Shown here: piece by piece, positions 9,265 through 18,689 of the stretch
How positions within the stretch are numbered: position 1 is the stretch's first letter
How the letters are laid out: each line of letters starts with the position of its first letter
Origin: JABMQB01 sp963666575
GTDB lineage: Bacteria; Bacteroidota; Bacteroidia; Bacteroidales; Prolixibacteraceae
Length of the DNA: 64,000 bases
Assembly: GCA_963666575.2 (NCBI GenBank)
Contig: CAXXYG010000016.1
Coordinates: 186,001-250,000 of the forward strand
Direction: 5' to 3'
Notes under the pieces: generated by a model
What the model was told of the DNA's origin: nothing
The model's database searches: none
Seen by the model: only the letters and a program-made list of their open reading frames with translations
Translations under genes and position numbers: made by a program

Positions 9265-10236
9265 ATGGATTTAGCAGTGAACATTGGCCATTATTTACAC
9301 GAATTACTTTTCGAAAACGAATGTGTTATTTTTCCAGGGCTTGGAGCTTTTGTAACCAACTATAAACCAGCTCAAATAAATAATGAACTAAATACTATTA
9401 GTCCTCCATCCTCTGAATTAACCTTTAATCCAAAACTTAAAAACGATGACGGATTGCTGATAAAAGCCATCTCCGAAGGCGAAGGTATTTCTTTCACTGA
9501 GGCCCAAAATAAAGTTGAAAAACTTAGAGGAACAATCCTGTATAAATTAGATTTGGGTGAAAAAGTTGAAATTGAAAATATTGGCCATCTCCAATACGAT
9601 GAACATAAAAATTTGTTGTTTGAACCAAAAAATGAATCAAACCTTTTAATTGACTCTTACGGATTAGAGAATACTACTATTAATGAAAATACTGTTACTC
9701 CCCCTCCAAGCGCAGTAACTACAGTAGTTTCAAAACCAAAAGAAAAACAACAACGTAAAAAAAGTAAACTTTGGCTTTTGTTTTTTCTTTTACCTATTAT
9801 TGCCGGAGCTGTGTATTTATTTTATAATCCATTAGAAATAAAACAGACAACATCAACAATTCCAGAGCCAATAATTCAAACCGAAGATACTTCTGAAACA
9901 GAAGAAGAACCAATCATCCAAACTGATACTATTGTAAATGATACCATGGATACAAAAGTAGAAAAGGTGTCTCAAGACAAATCTACAAATCCTGCGTTAT
10001 CTGATAAAAAATATTATCTGGTAGGTGGAAGTTTTAAAGATAAAGTTAATGCCGATAAATATTATTCTCAATTAACATCAGACGGTTATAGCCCTATTGA
10101 TATGGGATTAATCAATAACTTCTATTTTGTAGCTGTTAGTGGATTTTCATCATTAGGCGAAGCCAAAATTGCCAAACAAGAATACGTGGACAAGAATCCT
10201 GAATCGGGAGTATGGATTTTTCTTTTTGAGGAATAA
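9265..10236 (+). CDS. HU-CCDC81 and SPOR domain membrane protein
   Basis: About 323 residues from ATG 9265; an upstream ATG at 9217 is possible, but the conserved domain starts at MDLAVNIGHYL. Residues 1 to about 130 match the two prokaryotic CCDC81-like HU domains seen in Bacteroidota (FPGLGAFVTNY, then EIENIGHL). A low-complexity linker follows, one TM helix (LWLLFFLLPIIAGAVYLFY), a Thr/Glu-rich periplasmic linker and a C-terminal SPOR domain (KYYLVGGSF to WIFLFEE). SPOR domains bind glycan strands lacking stem peptides at division sites. The HU part would face the cytoplasm, possibly coupling DNA or nucleoid to the cell wall; that role is inference. Confidence 0.85.
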   Translation: MDLAVNIGHYLHELLFENECVIFPGLGAFVTNYKPAQINNELNTISPPSSELTFNPKLKNDDGLLIKAISEGEGISFTEAQNKVEKLRGTILYKLDLGEKVEIENIGHLQYDEHKNLLFEPKNESNLLIDSYGLENTTINENTVTPPPSAVTTVVSKPKEKQQRKKSKLWLLFFLLPIIAGAVYLFYNPLEIKQTTSTIPEPIIQTEDTSETEEEPIIQTDTIVNDTMDTKVEKVSQDKSTNPALSDKKYYLVGGSFKDKVNADKYYSQLTSDGYSPIDMGLINNFYFVAVSGFSSLGEAKIAKQEYVDKNPESGVWIFLFEE

Positions 10237-10417
10237 TTAATGTCATTAAATACAGTCTATTTACTTACATAATATTTTCTTCAGCTAATTAACTTATTAC
10301 AAAAAATAAATATTTGTTTTTTTTTAATTTTCTGTTTAAAAATCAAAAAACAATCGTAATTTAATACCAAAACCTGTTTGGCGCCATCGTTATTGCTGAA
10401 CGATGATTCTTCGAATA

Positions 10418-12769
10418 ATGAAATATAAAATACTTTTAATTGCCAGCATTATAACATTTCTGTTGTCATGCACTAAAAAACCAGCTCCAACAATTACAAC
10501 CAATGGTCCAGAGGTCGTAACCTTTAAAGTACTCCCATTCAAAATTAAAGACGTAAAACTATTGGATGGGCCATTTAAGCACGCCACAGAACTCACCAAA
10601 CAAGCTCTGCTGAATTACGAACCTGACCGTTTTTTGGCAAAATTCAGAAGTGAGGCAGGACTAGAACCCAAAGCTGAACACTACCATGGATGGGAAGACG
10701 ATACTATTGCCGGGCACAGTCTTGGGCATTACCTAACAGCATTAATTTTAATGTATCAAACAACAGGTGAAGAGGAATTTCTCGACAGGGTGAACTACAT
10801 TGTTGATGAATTGGCTGAATGCCAGGAGGCGGATGGTGAAGGCTATATTGGTGCATTCCCCGACGGGAAAAAAATCCTTGAAGAAGAAGTAGCAAAAGGC
10901 GACATCCGTTCGAAGGGATTTGACCTGAATGGAATTTGGGTTCCCTACTATACGCAGCATAAAATCATGATGGGATTGATGGACACCTATCAATACTGTG
11001 GAAACAAAAAAGCATTGGATATAAATATCAAGTTTGCCGATTGGTTGTATACCGTAGTTAAAGACCTTACCAACGATCAGATTCAAAACATGCTCGATTG
11101 TGAACATGGAGGCATTAACGAAGCTTTGGCCGAATTATATGCCGAAACACAAAATAAAAAATACCTGGACATGTCACACATTTTTCACCATAAATCTATT
11201 TTAGATTCATTGGCACACAAAAAAGATATCCTGCCAGGCAAACATGCCAATACACAGATTCCCAAACTAGTTGGGCTTGCCCGTCGGTATGAGCTTACAG
11301 GCAACAGTGATGACCGCATAGCCTCTGAATTTTTTTGGGACAGGGTTGTAAACCACCATTCGTATGTGACCGGAGGCCATTGCGACCATGAATATTTTGG
11401 AGCACCTGACACATTGCGCAACCGATTAAGCGACGGGACCACCGAAACTTGCAATGTATATAATATGTTAAAGCTTTCGAGACACTTATTTGAATGGGAA
11501 GCCAGTGCCGAAGTTGCTGACTTTTATGAAAGAGCACTGTTTAACCATATTCTTTCGTCGCAGCACCCAAACGATGGAAGGGTAATTTACAATCTTTCGC
11601 TTGAAATGGGTGGACATAAAACTTATCAGGATCCTCTTTGGTTTACTTGTTGTGTAGGTTCGGGCATGGAAAATCATTCGAAATATAGTAGTAATATTTA
11701 TTTTCACAATAACGAAGAACTGTATGTTAGCCAGTTTATTGCATCAGAATTAAACTGGAATGAAAAAGGATTAAAAATATCTCAAACCACACAATATCCA
11801 AACGAACAAGGCACGACCCTTGAATTTGAATGTGCTAATCCTATTAACCTTGCTGTACAAGTCAGATATCCCTACTGGGCCATAAACGGAATCGAAATTT
11901 ATGTAAACGGAAAACCACAACCAACCACACAAAAACCCGGAAGTTTTGTTGCCATTCATCGCAATTGGAAAAATGGAGATAAATTGGAAATAAAATTCCC
12001 CTTTTCATTACGCTTGGAAACAATGCCCGATGATAGCAACCGTGTTGCGGTTATGTATGGGCCTCTGGTTTTAGCCGGAGATTTAGGCCCTGAGAACGAT
12101 CCGGCTTCAGGTGAACCAATGTATGTTCCTGTATTAATGACTGAAAATAGAGATCCTGCTTCGTGGACTGAACAAATCTTTGGAAAAACCAACACATTCA
12201 AAACTAAAAATATTGGGCGCCCCAGAGATATTGAATTAAAACCTTTTTTTGAAACCCATGAACGGAGGTATTCCATCTATTTTGACATGTTCAACGAAAA
12301 ACAATGGGCGAAATACCAGGTTGAATACGAAGCCGAACAAGAACAAAAAAAGAAAATCGAAAAAATGACAATTGATTTTTTCCAACCTGGGGAAATGCAA
12401 CCTGAACGTGACCATAATTTTGACAGTGAAAAAAGCTGGACACGTGATTTTAAACATAAAAAATACCGCGAAGCCGACCGTGGTGGTTGGTTCTCGTGCG
12501 AAATGGGAGTTTACCAAGGGCAACCAATGGCTTTGGCTATTGAGTATTGGGGAGGTTTTGCAGGTACCCGTACATTCGATATTTTAGTAAACAATACTAA
12601 AATAGCTGAAGAAAATATTTCAAATGTAAAAGCAGGAGAATTTTTTACCAAAATATATGAAGTACCCGATAAACTTACATTTGATCAAAATAAAATAACC
12701 GTAAAGTTTATTGGGCACGAAGGACACAGGGCCGGGCCAATATTTGGAGTGCGGACTTTACGGCGCTAA
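10418..12769 (+). CDS. GH127-type beta-L-arabinofuranosidase-like lipoprotein
   Basis: About 783 residues from ATG 10418 (MKYKILLIASIITFLLSC gives a clear lipobox; the ATG at 10403 only adds five residues). GH127/GH146 enzymes hydrolyse beta-L-arabinofuranosyl residues using a Zn-bound cysteine nucleophile. The expected set is present: Glu325 (CDHEYF, acid/base position), Glu343 and Cys345 (TETCN), and Cys411-Cys412 (TCCVGSG). The (a/a)6 barrel motif GHSLGHYLTAL is near residue 100. The C-terminal ~200 residues form extra beta-domains with a Lys/Glu-rich linker (EAEQEQKKKIEK). It is probably periplasmic or surface-attached and acts on plant or algal arabinosides. No SusC/SusD pair is nearby. 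Confidence 0.88.
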   Translation: MKYKILLIASIITFLLSCTKKPAPTITTNGPEVVTFKVLPFKIKDVKLLDGPFKHATELTKQALLNYEPDRFLAKFRSEAGLEPKAEHYHGWEDDTIAGHSLGHYLTALILMYQTTGEEEFLDRVNYIVDELAECQEADGEGYIGAFPDGKKILEEEVAKGDIRSKGFDLNGIWVPYYTQHKIMMGLMDTYQYCGNKKALDINIKFADWLYTVVKDLTNDQIQNMLDCEHGGINEALAELYAETQNKKYLDMSHIFHHKSILDSLAHKKDILPGKHANTQIPKLVGLARRYELTGNSDDRIASEFFWDRVVNHHSYVTGGHCDHEYFGAPDTLRNRLSDGTTETCNVYNMLKLSRHLFEWEASAEVADFYERALFNHILSSQHPNDGRVIYNLSLEMGGHKTYQDPLWFTCCVGSGMENHSKYSSNIYFHNNEELYVSQFIASELNWNEKGLKISQTTQYPNEQGTTLEFECANPINLAVQVRYPYWAINGIEIYVNGKPQPTTQKPGSFVAIHRNWKNGDKLEIKFPFSLRLETMPDDSNRVAVMYGPLVLAGDLGPENDPASGEPMYVPVLMTENRDPASWTEQIFGKTNTFKTKNIGRPRDIELKPFFETHERRYSIYFDMFNEKQWAKYQVEYEAEQEQKKKIEKMTIDFFQPGEMQPERDHNFDSEKSWTRDFKHKKYREADRGGWFSCEMGVYQGQPMALAIEYWGGFAGTRTFDILVNNTKIAEENISNVKAGEFFTKIYEVPDKLTFDQNKITVKFIGHEGHRAGPIFGVRTLRR

Positions 12770-12983
12770 TCAATGCATTTTTGCCTTTTTACCCATTATT
12801 AAATGCTTTTTATTTAATAACATTTTATGGAATAACATTAAAAATTATTCAAAGAATAACTGTTAATTATGATTTAAATCATACACTTAAATTTCAATAT
12901 TTTCACAACTTTATTCACTAAAATTTTTTATCAAAAATAAAAAGCATAAATTTGCCGATTCATTCAACAAAACCTGAATTTAA

Positions 12984-14144
12984 GTGAATTGGTATTATAA
13001 AATATTTGAGCCTTCGACCCCCGGCAATTTGAAAGACGAAGTGAACATGTGTTTAATTCAGTTTCGTGATTTTCTAAAAAACCTTTATCCAACAAATATA
13101 TTGGTTAGGTTAAACATATATGTTGATGGCGATACGAATTTGGCTTTTTTAGAATTTAAAAATCAACTAAGCTCCCAAATTCAAGATACATTTGACGCTG
13201 ATTTTATTTTCGAAATAATTCCACAAAAACCAACACGTGGAAAAGTGGAAATGAAAGCGATGTATTTTGATAACACTCCTTCAAGCTATGAAAAGAGTTT
13301 TACGCGAGAAGATAATATCCAGTGTATTCAATTAAAAAATTCAGAAGAACTAATTGTATTAACTTCTTCAGCAAGTTTTAGTGGAAAAACACTAGCCGAT
13401 TCAGAAAATTGTTTTATTGCCACAGAAAATAGCCTGAAAAAGTTTGATTTGGATTTTAGCAATACCATCAGGCAATGGAATTATATTGGCGAAATAATTA
13501 AGGAAACACAAAAAGAGAATACTTGTAGTCAAAACTACCAGATTTTTAACGACGTTCGCTCATTGTATTATTCGAAGGTTGATTTTACTGATGGTTATCC
13601 GGCCGCTACCGGTATAGGGATCGATTTCCCCGGAATTATACTTCAAACTATTACCGTTAAATATTTTAATAATAATAAAATATTTAAATTGGATAATCCG
13701 CTCCAAAAACCAGCTCATCAATATTCTGAAAAGGTTTTAATTGGCACACCTGTACAGGAAACCAAAACTACCCCAAAATTTGAGCGGGCTAAAATGATTA
13801 TTACCGAAAACAATGGTTGGGTATTTGTTTCAGGAACCGCTGCAATAAAAGGTGAACTTCATGATGATTCCCACGGTATTAAAATACAAACAAGCGAAAC
13901 ACTTCAATTAATAAAAGAATTAGTTTCGATTGAGAATCTGCAAAACAATAACTCGGGAGTCATTATAAAAAACATTATCCCAAAAACGTTCAGGGCATAT
14001 GTTAAACATAAAAAAGACATACCACTTGTTATGTCAGAATGCATTCGCTTTTTTGGTGATATTGCGGGAGTTGTGCTGGTTGCCGATGTATGCCGAGATG
14101 CCCTTTTAGTTGAAATTGAATGCGAATACAAACTTATTAAATAA
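12984..14144 (+). CDS. Chorismatase-like protein (FkbO/Hyg5/XanB2 family, RidA-fold)
   Basis: 386 residues starting with GTG; a TAA immediately upstream in frame fixes the start. Residues ~1-150 resemble the divergent N-terminal domain of chorismatases. From about residue 165 the family pattern is visible: RQWNYIGEI, YQIFNDVRSLYY, GYPAATGIG, LDNPLQKPAHQYS, FERAKM and FVSGTAAIKGE. The characterised enzymes cleave chorismate to pyruvate plus a hydroxybenzoate or cyclohexadiene product that primes pigments or polyketides. Here the gene is alone, followed by a terminator, with no aryl-polyene or resorcinol genes in the window. Substrate and product are inference. It could also be a plain RidA-superfamily protein. 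Confidence 0.65.
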   Translation: MNWYYKIFEPSTPGNLKDEVNMCLIQFRDFLKNLYPTNILVRLNIYVDGDTNLAFLEFKNQLSSQIQDTFDADFIFEIIPQKPTRGKVEMKAMYFDNTPSSYEKSFTREDNIQCIQLKNSEELIVLTSSASFSGKTLADSENCFIATENSLKKFDLDFSNTIRQWNYIGEIIKETQKENTCSQNYQIFNDVRSLYYSKVDFTDGYPAATGIGIDFPGIILQTITVKYFNNNKIFKLDNPLQKPAHQYSEKVLIGTPVQETKTTPKFERAKMIITENNGWVFVSGTAAIKGELHDDSHGIKIQTSETLQLIKELVSIENLQNNNSGVIIKNIIPKTFRAYVKHKKDIPLVMSECIRFFGDIAGVVLVADVCRDALLVEIECEYKLIK

Positions 14145-14148
14145 AAAA

Positions 14149-14186
14149 ACAGCATTAAACTTGTTTAACGCTGCTTCTGTTTTTTA
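14149..14186 (+). terminator. Terminator between convergent genes
   Basis: AGCATTAAAC (14151-14160) pairs with GTTTAACGCT (14163-14172), one A-C mismatch, extended by C14150-G14173. A T-run follows shortly. It lies 6 bases after the chorismatase-like stop. Confidence 0.65.
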
Positions 14187-14361
14187 AACCAAAAATTAAT
14201 TGGTTGATCTTATCTTATTTTTACTGAACATTTAATAACTGTTTTCATGGCATTGAAACAGTACTTACCTGTTTACAAACCCTGTGCCAAAGCATATAAA
14301 AACATCAGAATTGTCAAATATTTTAACATATTGAAGAAAATTTCTCCTATCATCGATTAAA

Positions 14362-15111
14362 TTATACAATTTCTGGAATAGACGTTATTAACAAATCCAC
14401 CACATTTTTAACGTTTTTATTAAACACACTTATCACTTCCTCCCACGTAACCGGATTCTCATCCAATTTCCACGAATCATAATCGGTACTCATAGCAATG
14501 GCAGCATAAGGAATTTTCATTTCGTTTGCCAAAGCACATTCGGTTGCTACCGACATGTTTATCACATCAGCCCCCCATTGTTGAAACATTTTCGATTCGG
14601 CCCGAGTTGAAAATCGCGGTCCTTCAATTGTAATTACTGTTCCTTTTTTATGAAAGGTTAATCCAAGGGTTTTCGCTTTTTGGATAAAAAGTTCCCTCAT
14701 ATTTTTATCAAAAGGGTCAGCCATTGGTGTGTGGTTCAGAATGCCTGGTTTAAAACTTTCAAAAAAGGTATTTTTCCTAAATTTTGTAAAATCGAGAAAC
14801 TGATTGAGAAATACTAAATCGCCCCGTCCAATATCCTCTTTTAAGCTACCACAGGCTGTAGTAGCAATAATGTGAGTACACTTTAATTCATGAATAGCCC
14901 AAATATTGGCTCTGTTATTTACCTGTGTTGGCGGAATTGTATGTTGCCTTCCATGACGTGATAATATAATAACATCAACGCCTTCAATTTTTCCTGTTCT
15001 GAAGTCAGAACTGGTCCTTCCATAAGGCGTTTCAATAATACTACTGCCTGGATTTTTAAGGATATCCGGATCTTCCAGGCCCGATCCACCAATAAGTGCA
15101 ATTTTTACCAT
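14362..15111 (-). CDS. mtnP: S-methyl-5'-thioadenosine phosphorylase
   Basis: A 249-residue nucleoside phosphorylase of the MTAP/PNP family. It splits methylthioadenosine with phosphate into adenine and 5-methylthioribose-1-phosphate, the first step of methionine salvage. Visible motifs are GGSGLEDP near the N-terminus, TPYGRTSS, LSRHGRQHTIPP (phosphate/ribose binding), VNNRAN, NMSVATEC (substrate loop) and STDYDSW. It starts two bases after the stop of mtnA, so the two are translated as one operon. A purine nucleoside phosphorylase activity cannot be excluded, but the mtnA neighbour supports MTA. Confidence 0.93.
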   Translation of the reverse strand: MVKIALIGGSGLEDPDILKNPGSSIIETPYGRTSSDFRTGKIEGVDVIILSRHGRQHTIPPTQVNNRANIWAIHELKCTHIIATTACGSLKEDIGRGDLVFLNQFLDFTKFRKNTFFESFKPGILNHTPMADPFDKNMRELFIQKAKTLGLTFHKKGTVITIEGPRFSTRAESKMFQQWGADVINMSVATECALANEMKIPYAAIAMSTDYDSWKLDENPVTWEEVISVFNKNVKNVVDLLITSIPEIV

Positions 15112-15112
15112 T

Positions 15113-16207
15113 TTATATTTTTTCGGGAAATAATTCTTTTATACTTTTTATATTCGCTTTACAAATTCCTTTTTCTGTAATTAAGGCTGTTACCAAACGC
15201 GCAGGTGTTACATCAAATCCATAATTAGCCACAGGGCTACTGGTTGGCAATAACCGAACCGAAGTAATACCATGTGCACCCAATCCTTCAATATGCGAAA
15301 CTTCATCGCTATTTCGCTGCTCAATAGGGATTTCGGATAGGCCATCTTTAATACTCCAATCAATAGTTGACGAAGGCAAAGCCACATAAAATGGAATATG
15401 ATTGTCAAAAGCGGCCAAAGCTTTTAAATAGGTCCCAATTTTATTAGCCACATCGCCTGTTGCGGATGTCCTGTCACTTCCAACAATAACCAAGTCAACA
15501 TGTCCATGTTGCATTAAATGCCCGCCAGTGTTGTCCGGAATAACTGTATGCCGAATTCCTTCCTGCCCCAACTCAAAAGCTGTTAAACGTGCCCCTTGGT
15601 TCCGTGGGCGGGTTTCATCAACCCATACATGTAACGGAATTCCATTTAATGCCGCTTTGTAAATAGGTGCAGTGGCAGTTCCCCAATCGATACATGCGAG
15701 CCATCCGGCATTACAATGCGTTAAAATATTAACAGTTTTTTTTGTTCTCTCATAGATTTTTTCAATCAACTCAACACCAAACTCTCCTATTCGAGAACAA
15801 TTTTCTATTTCGCGTTTTTTTATTTCTTCTGATTTCTGAAATGCTATTTCTCTGGCGTCTTCAATCAATTTGCAATTTTTACATGCTTCAACCACTTCAT
15901 CAACTGCAAAAGCAAGATTAACCGCTGTTGGCCTTGAAGATTTTAAATAATCAGCCTTTATTCTTAATTCATTCTCAAAATTGTTTTTTGTAATGTTACT
16001 TAATGCCAAATAGATTCCATAAGCAGCCGTAACTCCAATGAGGGGAGCCCCCCTTACCACCATTTCTTTAATAGCAAAAAAAACATCTTCTACTGTTTTT
16101 AAATCCATTACCTCAACTTCAAAAGGCAATTTTCGTTGGTCAATAACCTGAACAATTTCCCTGTTTTTTAACCAGATAGTATGGTAATTTTTCCCGTTGA
16201 TATGCAT
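15113..16207 (-). CDS. mtnA: S-methyl-5-thioribose-1-phosphate isomerase
   Basis: A 364-residue eIF2B-alpha-like protein that converts 5-methylthioribose-1-phosphate to methylthioribulose-1-phosphate in methionine salvage. The catalytic Cys165 is in THCNAG and Asp245 in GSDRTSATG. RGAPLIG near residue 52 and DETRPRNQGARLTAFEL are standard for the family. It is the first gene of the mtnA-mtnP operon. The later salvage enzymes (mtnB-mtnD) are not in the window. It is divergent from the HAD gene, whose start is about 80 bases away. Confidence 0.95.
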   Translation of the reverse strand: MHINGKNYHTIWLKNREIVQVIDQRKLPFEVEVMDLKTVEDVFFAIKEMVVRGAPLIGVTAAYGIYLALSNITKNNFENELRIKADYLKSSRPTAVNLAFAVDEVVEACKNCKLIEDAREIAFQKSEEIKKREIENCSRIGEFGVELIEKIYERTKKTVNILTHCNAGWLACIDWGTATAPIYKAALNGIPLHVWVDETRPRNQGARLTAFELGQEGIRHTVIPDNTGGHLMQHGHVDLVIVGSDRTSATGDVANKIGTYLKALAAFDNHIPFYVALPSSTIDWSIKDGLSEIPIEQRNSDEVSHIEGLGAHGITSVRLLPTSSPVANYGFDVTPARLVTALITEKGICKANIKSIKELFPEKI

Positions 16208-16285
16208 TTACTGATTTTGTTAAATACTTTTCATCTACTGAAACAAAATAATTTCTTATCTTCAAAAAAACATAAAAATAGTAAA

Positions 16286-16918
16286 ATGCCACTTGACCTC
16301 ACTGGAATAAAAACAATTATTTTCGATTTAGGAGAAGTTATCCTTAACCTCGATTTTCAAGCATCTGTTAAAGCTTTCCGTCAACTTGGATTAAAAGAAG
16401 ACGTTTTAAGCGGGGGATTAAAATTCCCCGATCAGATATTTTATGAGTTACAAATCGGAGTTATTACTCCTGAAGAGTTTCGTAAAGGGGTAAGACGATT
16501 ATTAAAAAACAAAAACCTAACCGACCAACAGATTGATTTTGCCTGGTGTGCCATGTTGCTGGATATACCATTTTCACGAATAAAAATAATTCAGGAATTA
16601 CGAAAAAAATACCGGGTGTTTTTGTTCAGCAATACCAATAAAATCCATATCGATAAATTGCATAAAGAGTTTTTTGAAGAACATGGTTTTGAATTTCCCT
16701 CAGTTTTTGATAAAGTATATTACTCACAGGATATTCACGATGCTAAACCCGATGTTTCAGCATTCGAAAAAGTGATTAACGATTCTGGTATTAATCCTAA
16801 AGAGACATTGTTTGTCGACGACCTTGAAAAAAACATAATCGGAGCCCAAAAAGCAGATCTCAAAGGACTTTGGTTAAGGCCTGAAATGGATATTAGAGAA
16901 ATTTTTGCGGCTGATTAG
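16286..16918 (+). CDS. HAD-superfamily hydrolase, YihX-like
   Basis: About 210 residues from ATG 16286. Motif I is IIFDLGEVIL (Asp14 nucleophile; the usual second Asp is Gly, as in the YihX subgroup), motif II is FLFSNTN, the motif III region is YYSQDIHDAKPD with its conserved lysine, and motif IV is FVDDLEKN. YihX-like enzymes dephosphorylate sugar phosphates such as alpha-glucose-1-phosphate; the substrate here is inferred only. Its last ~89 bases form part of a 115-bp duplication made by the IS that follows, yet the gene itself stays complete. Before insertion its stop was 3 bases from the stop of the convergent gene now at 18667. Confidence 0.85.
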   Translation: MPLDLTGIKTIIFDLGEVILNLDFQASVKAFRQLGLKEDVLSGGLKFPDQIFYELQIGVITPEEFRKGVRRLLKNKNLTDQQIDFAWCAMLLDIPFSRIKIIQELRKKYRVFLFSNTNKIHIDKLHKEFFEEHGFEFPSVFDKVYYSQDIHDAKPDVSAFEKVINDSGINPKETLFVDDLEKNIIGAQKADLKGLWLRPEMDIREIFAAD

Positions 16919-16944
16919 TACTTATTGAAGAATGGTTATTTTTT
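16830..16944. repeat. 115-bp direct repeat, left copy (IS target duplication)
   Basis: Identical over all 115 bases to 18575-18689, directly abutting the IS ends. It holds the last 89 bases of the HAD gene, the short spacer, and the last codons of the peptidyl-prolyl isomerase gene on the other strand. Confidence 0.95.
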
Positions 16945-18574
16945 CCTGACTTCTGACGATTAGTGCGGTAGCAATTTCCATTTTGATATCAACTTTGCTA
17001 ATGGGGTTTCCAAAATTTCTTTGGTAGGTGACCTGAAGATAAATGTTTCCTTTGTTACGCGGTCTTGTATATGGGTTTCAGTAATGTTCATTACAAGAAA
17101 GCGTATTTCCCTAAGCGATAGCTTGGTTGTTAAGTCCAGGTATTTTTCTACTATCAATGCAACAAAACAAATCAATATATGGGCCCTAATTGCATCATGC
17201 TTTTGATGATAAATAGGCCGTGCCTGTAAGTCAAACTTGCTCATTCGGAATGATTGTTCTACATGCCATAGTTGGTGATAGCGTGATATTACTAGCTCGT
17301 TAGATAATTGTTGCTCAGATAAGTCGGTACAATATCCCTTTATTCCCAGCAATAACCTTCTTTTTTCAATTAATGCGGTATTCAGTTCTATTTTCTCTTT
17401 GGAGACCTTTCTGATAAACTTGGCCCTGACTTTCAGGGATTGTTTGGCTACCAATTCTTCAGCTTTTTGAACAAGCTTGTTAAAATCATACAACTCCTTC
17501 TTATACCGTTTGGTTGAAAAATCACAAACCAAATCACCATGTATCGAAGAGAAACGGGCCTTTGTGCCATGGTTCCCATCCAGTGTATTGTGAATACGTT
17601 TTACTAAATCAAGGTTCGCATTGGCCAACCGTGCACCGACAATGTATGATATTTCCTTTTCCCTGAGTTCAGAAAGCCTCTGTTCATCGAGCATGGCTGC
17701 ATCTGCCACAATAATAGGTTTAACCTGGGGGTGTCCTGCAATAAACCGTTCAACTATCGGCAGCATGGTTTTTCCTTCAAAGGTGTTTCCGGCAAAAACC
17801 TCGTACGACAAAGGAAAACCCGATTGAGTTACCAAAAGCCCGATTACTATTTGAGGCTGTTGTGATTTATTGTCTTTTGAGAACCCCTGTATTCTAAAAT
17901 CATCGGCTTTAAAGGATTCAAAATAAAGAGTGGTTACATCGTACAGAACAAAATAGAAGGGCTCCTTAAATTTCTTTTGGGCAACATTATAGGCGCAATG
18001 CTCAATGTCGGCCTTATAGTTTGTTAATTTAGGGATATTGCGATAAATGCGTTGTGAGTACTGTATCCCAAAATAGTGTTGTAATAGTTCTATCGACCGC
18101 AGTTTCGAAGCTGGTTCAATTAACCTGATAATAGCAAAATCAAGTAATAACCGGGGCAAATGGGACAACTCACATTCATCAAGGCAGCTCATGAAAAAAC
18201 GAAAAGCAAAATGGTGTGTTACTCCTATGCAATCAGCCCTATTGACCAATAATATCTTTTGTTTCTGGTCCGGGAATAAGGATAATTGCCCGGAATGCCC
18301 TTCAATCCACTCAAAGGCCTTTTTACGTAAAGCTTGAACTTCTATATCGTCCTTTCCACTACCTATATGTTTGATAATAATGGAACGGTGAGCAACATAT
18401 TGCACCACTTGCAAGGCAATTGAGCCTGACCTGGTTTTTACTTTTCGTACCGAATACATACCACAAAAGTACGCGTTAGTGCGGTATTTTCATATATACA
18501 AAATCACAACATTCTCAATATCTGTGAATTATATCTTTGAATCTTGTCTTTTTTTGATAGCGTCAGAAGTCAGG
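16945..18574 (-). mobile_element. IS1634-type insertion sequence with 115-bp target duplication
   Basis: About 1630 bp bounded by terminal inverted repeats CCTGACTTCTGACG (16945-16958) and CGTCAGAAGTCAGG (18561-18574), extendable outward by a few T/A bases. It contains one transposase gene on the minus strand and is flanked by a perfect 115-bp direct repeat. Very long, variable target duplications are a known trait of IS1634 from Mycoplasma, so the size is unusual for IS elements in general but fits the family. Perfect identity of the copies indicates a recent insertion. Confidence 0.93.
16960..18459 (-). CDS. IS1634-family DDE transposase
   Basis: A 499-residue transposase of the IS4-like DDE superfamily. 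Visible features are the N-terminal SGSIALQVVQYV region, first Asp block (FVLYDVTTLYFES), second Asp block (PIIVADAAMLDE) and the Glu block with Y/R/K neighbours (YHQLWHVEQSFRMSKFDL). It is intact, in frame and fills its element, so it is probably active. It is related to, but clearly different from, the second transposase at 57434-58948. Confidence 0.93.
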   Translation of the reverse strand: MYSVRKVKTRSGSIALQVVQYVAHRSIIIKHIGSGKDDIEVQALRKKAFEWIEGHSGQLSLFPDQKQKILLVNRADCIGVTHHFAFRFFMSCLDECELSHLPRLLLDFAIIRLIEPASKLRSIELLQHYFGIQYSQRIYRNIPKLTNYKADIEHCAYNVAQKKFKEPFYFVLYDVTTLYFESFKADDFRIQGFSKDNKSQQPQIVIGLLVTQSGFPLSYEVFAGNTFEGKTMLPIVERFIAGHPQVKPIIVADAAMLDEQRLSELREKEISYIVGARLANANLDLVKRIHNTLDGNHGTKARFSSIHGDLVCDFSTKRYKKELYDFNKLVQKAEELVAKQSLKVRAKFIRKVSKEKIELNTALIEKRRLLLGIKGYCTDLSEQQLSNELVISRYHQLWHVEQSFRMSKFDLQARPIYHQKHDAIRAHILICFVALIVEKYLDLTTKLSLREIRFLVMNITETHIQDRVTKETFIFRSPTKEILETPLAKLISKWKLLPH

Positions 18575-18689
18575 AAAACATAATCGGAGCCCAAAAAGCA
18601 GATCTCAAAGGACTTTGGTTAAGGCCTGAAATGGATATTAGAGAAATTTTTGCGGCTGATTAGTACTTATTGAAGAATGGTTATTTTTT
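18575..18689. repeat. 115-bp direct repeat, right copy (HAD gene 3' remnant)
   Basis: Exact copy of 16830-16944. It starts with an orphan fragment of the HAD gene 3' end (stop at 18661-18663) and ends with the native 3' end of the isomerase gene. Confidence 0.95.

Noticed and set aside
16830..18689. HAD gene disrupted by the IS
   Set aside because: The left copy of the 115-bp duplication carries the complete 3' end and stop, so the gene is intact.
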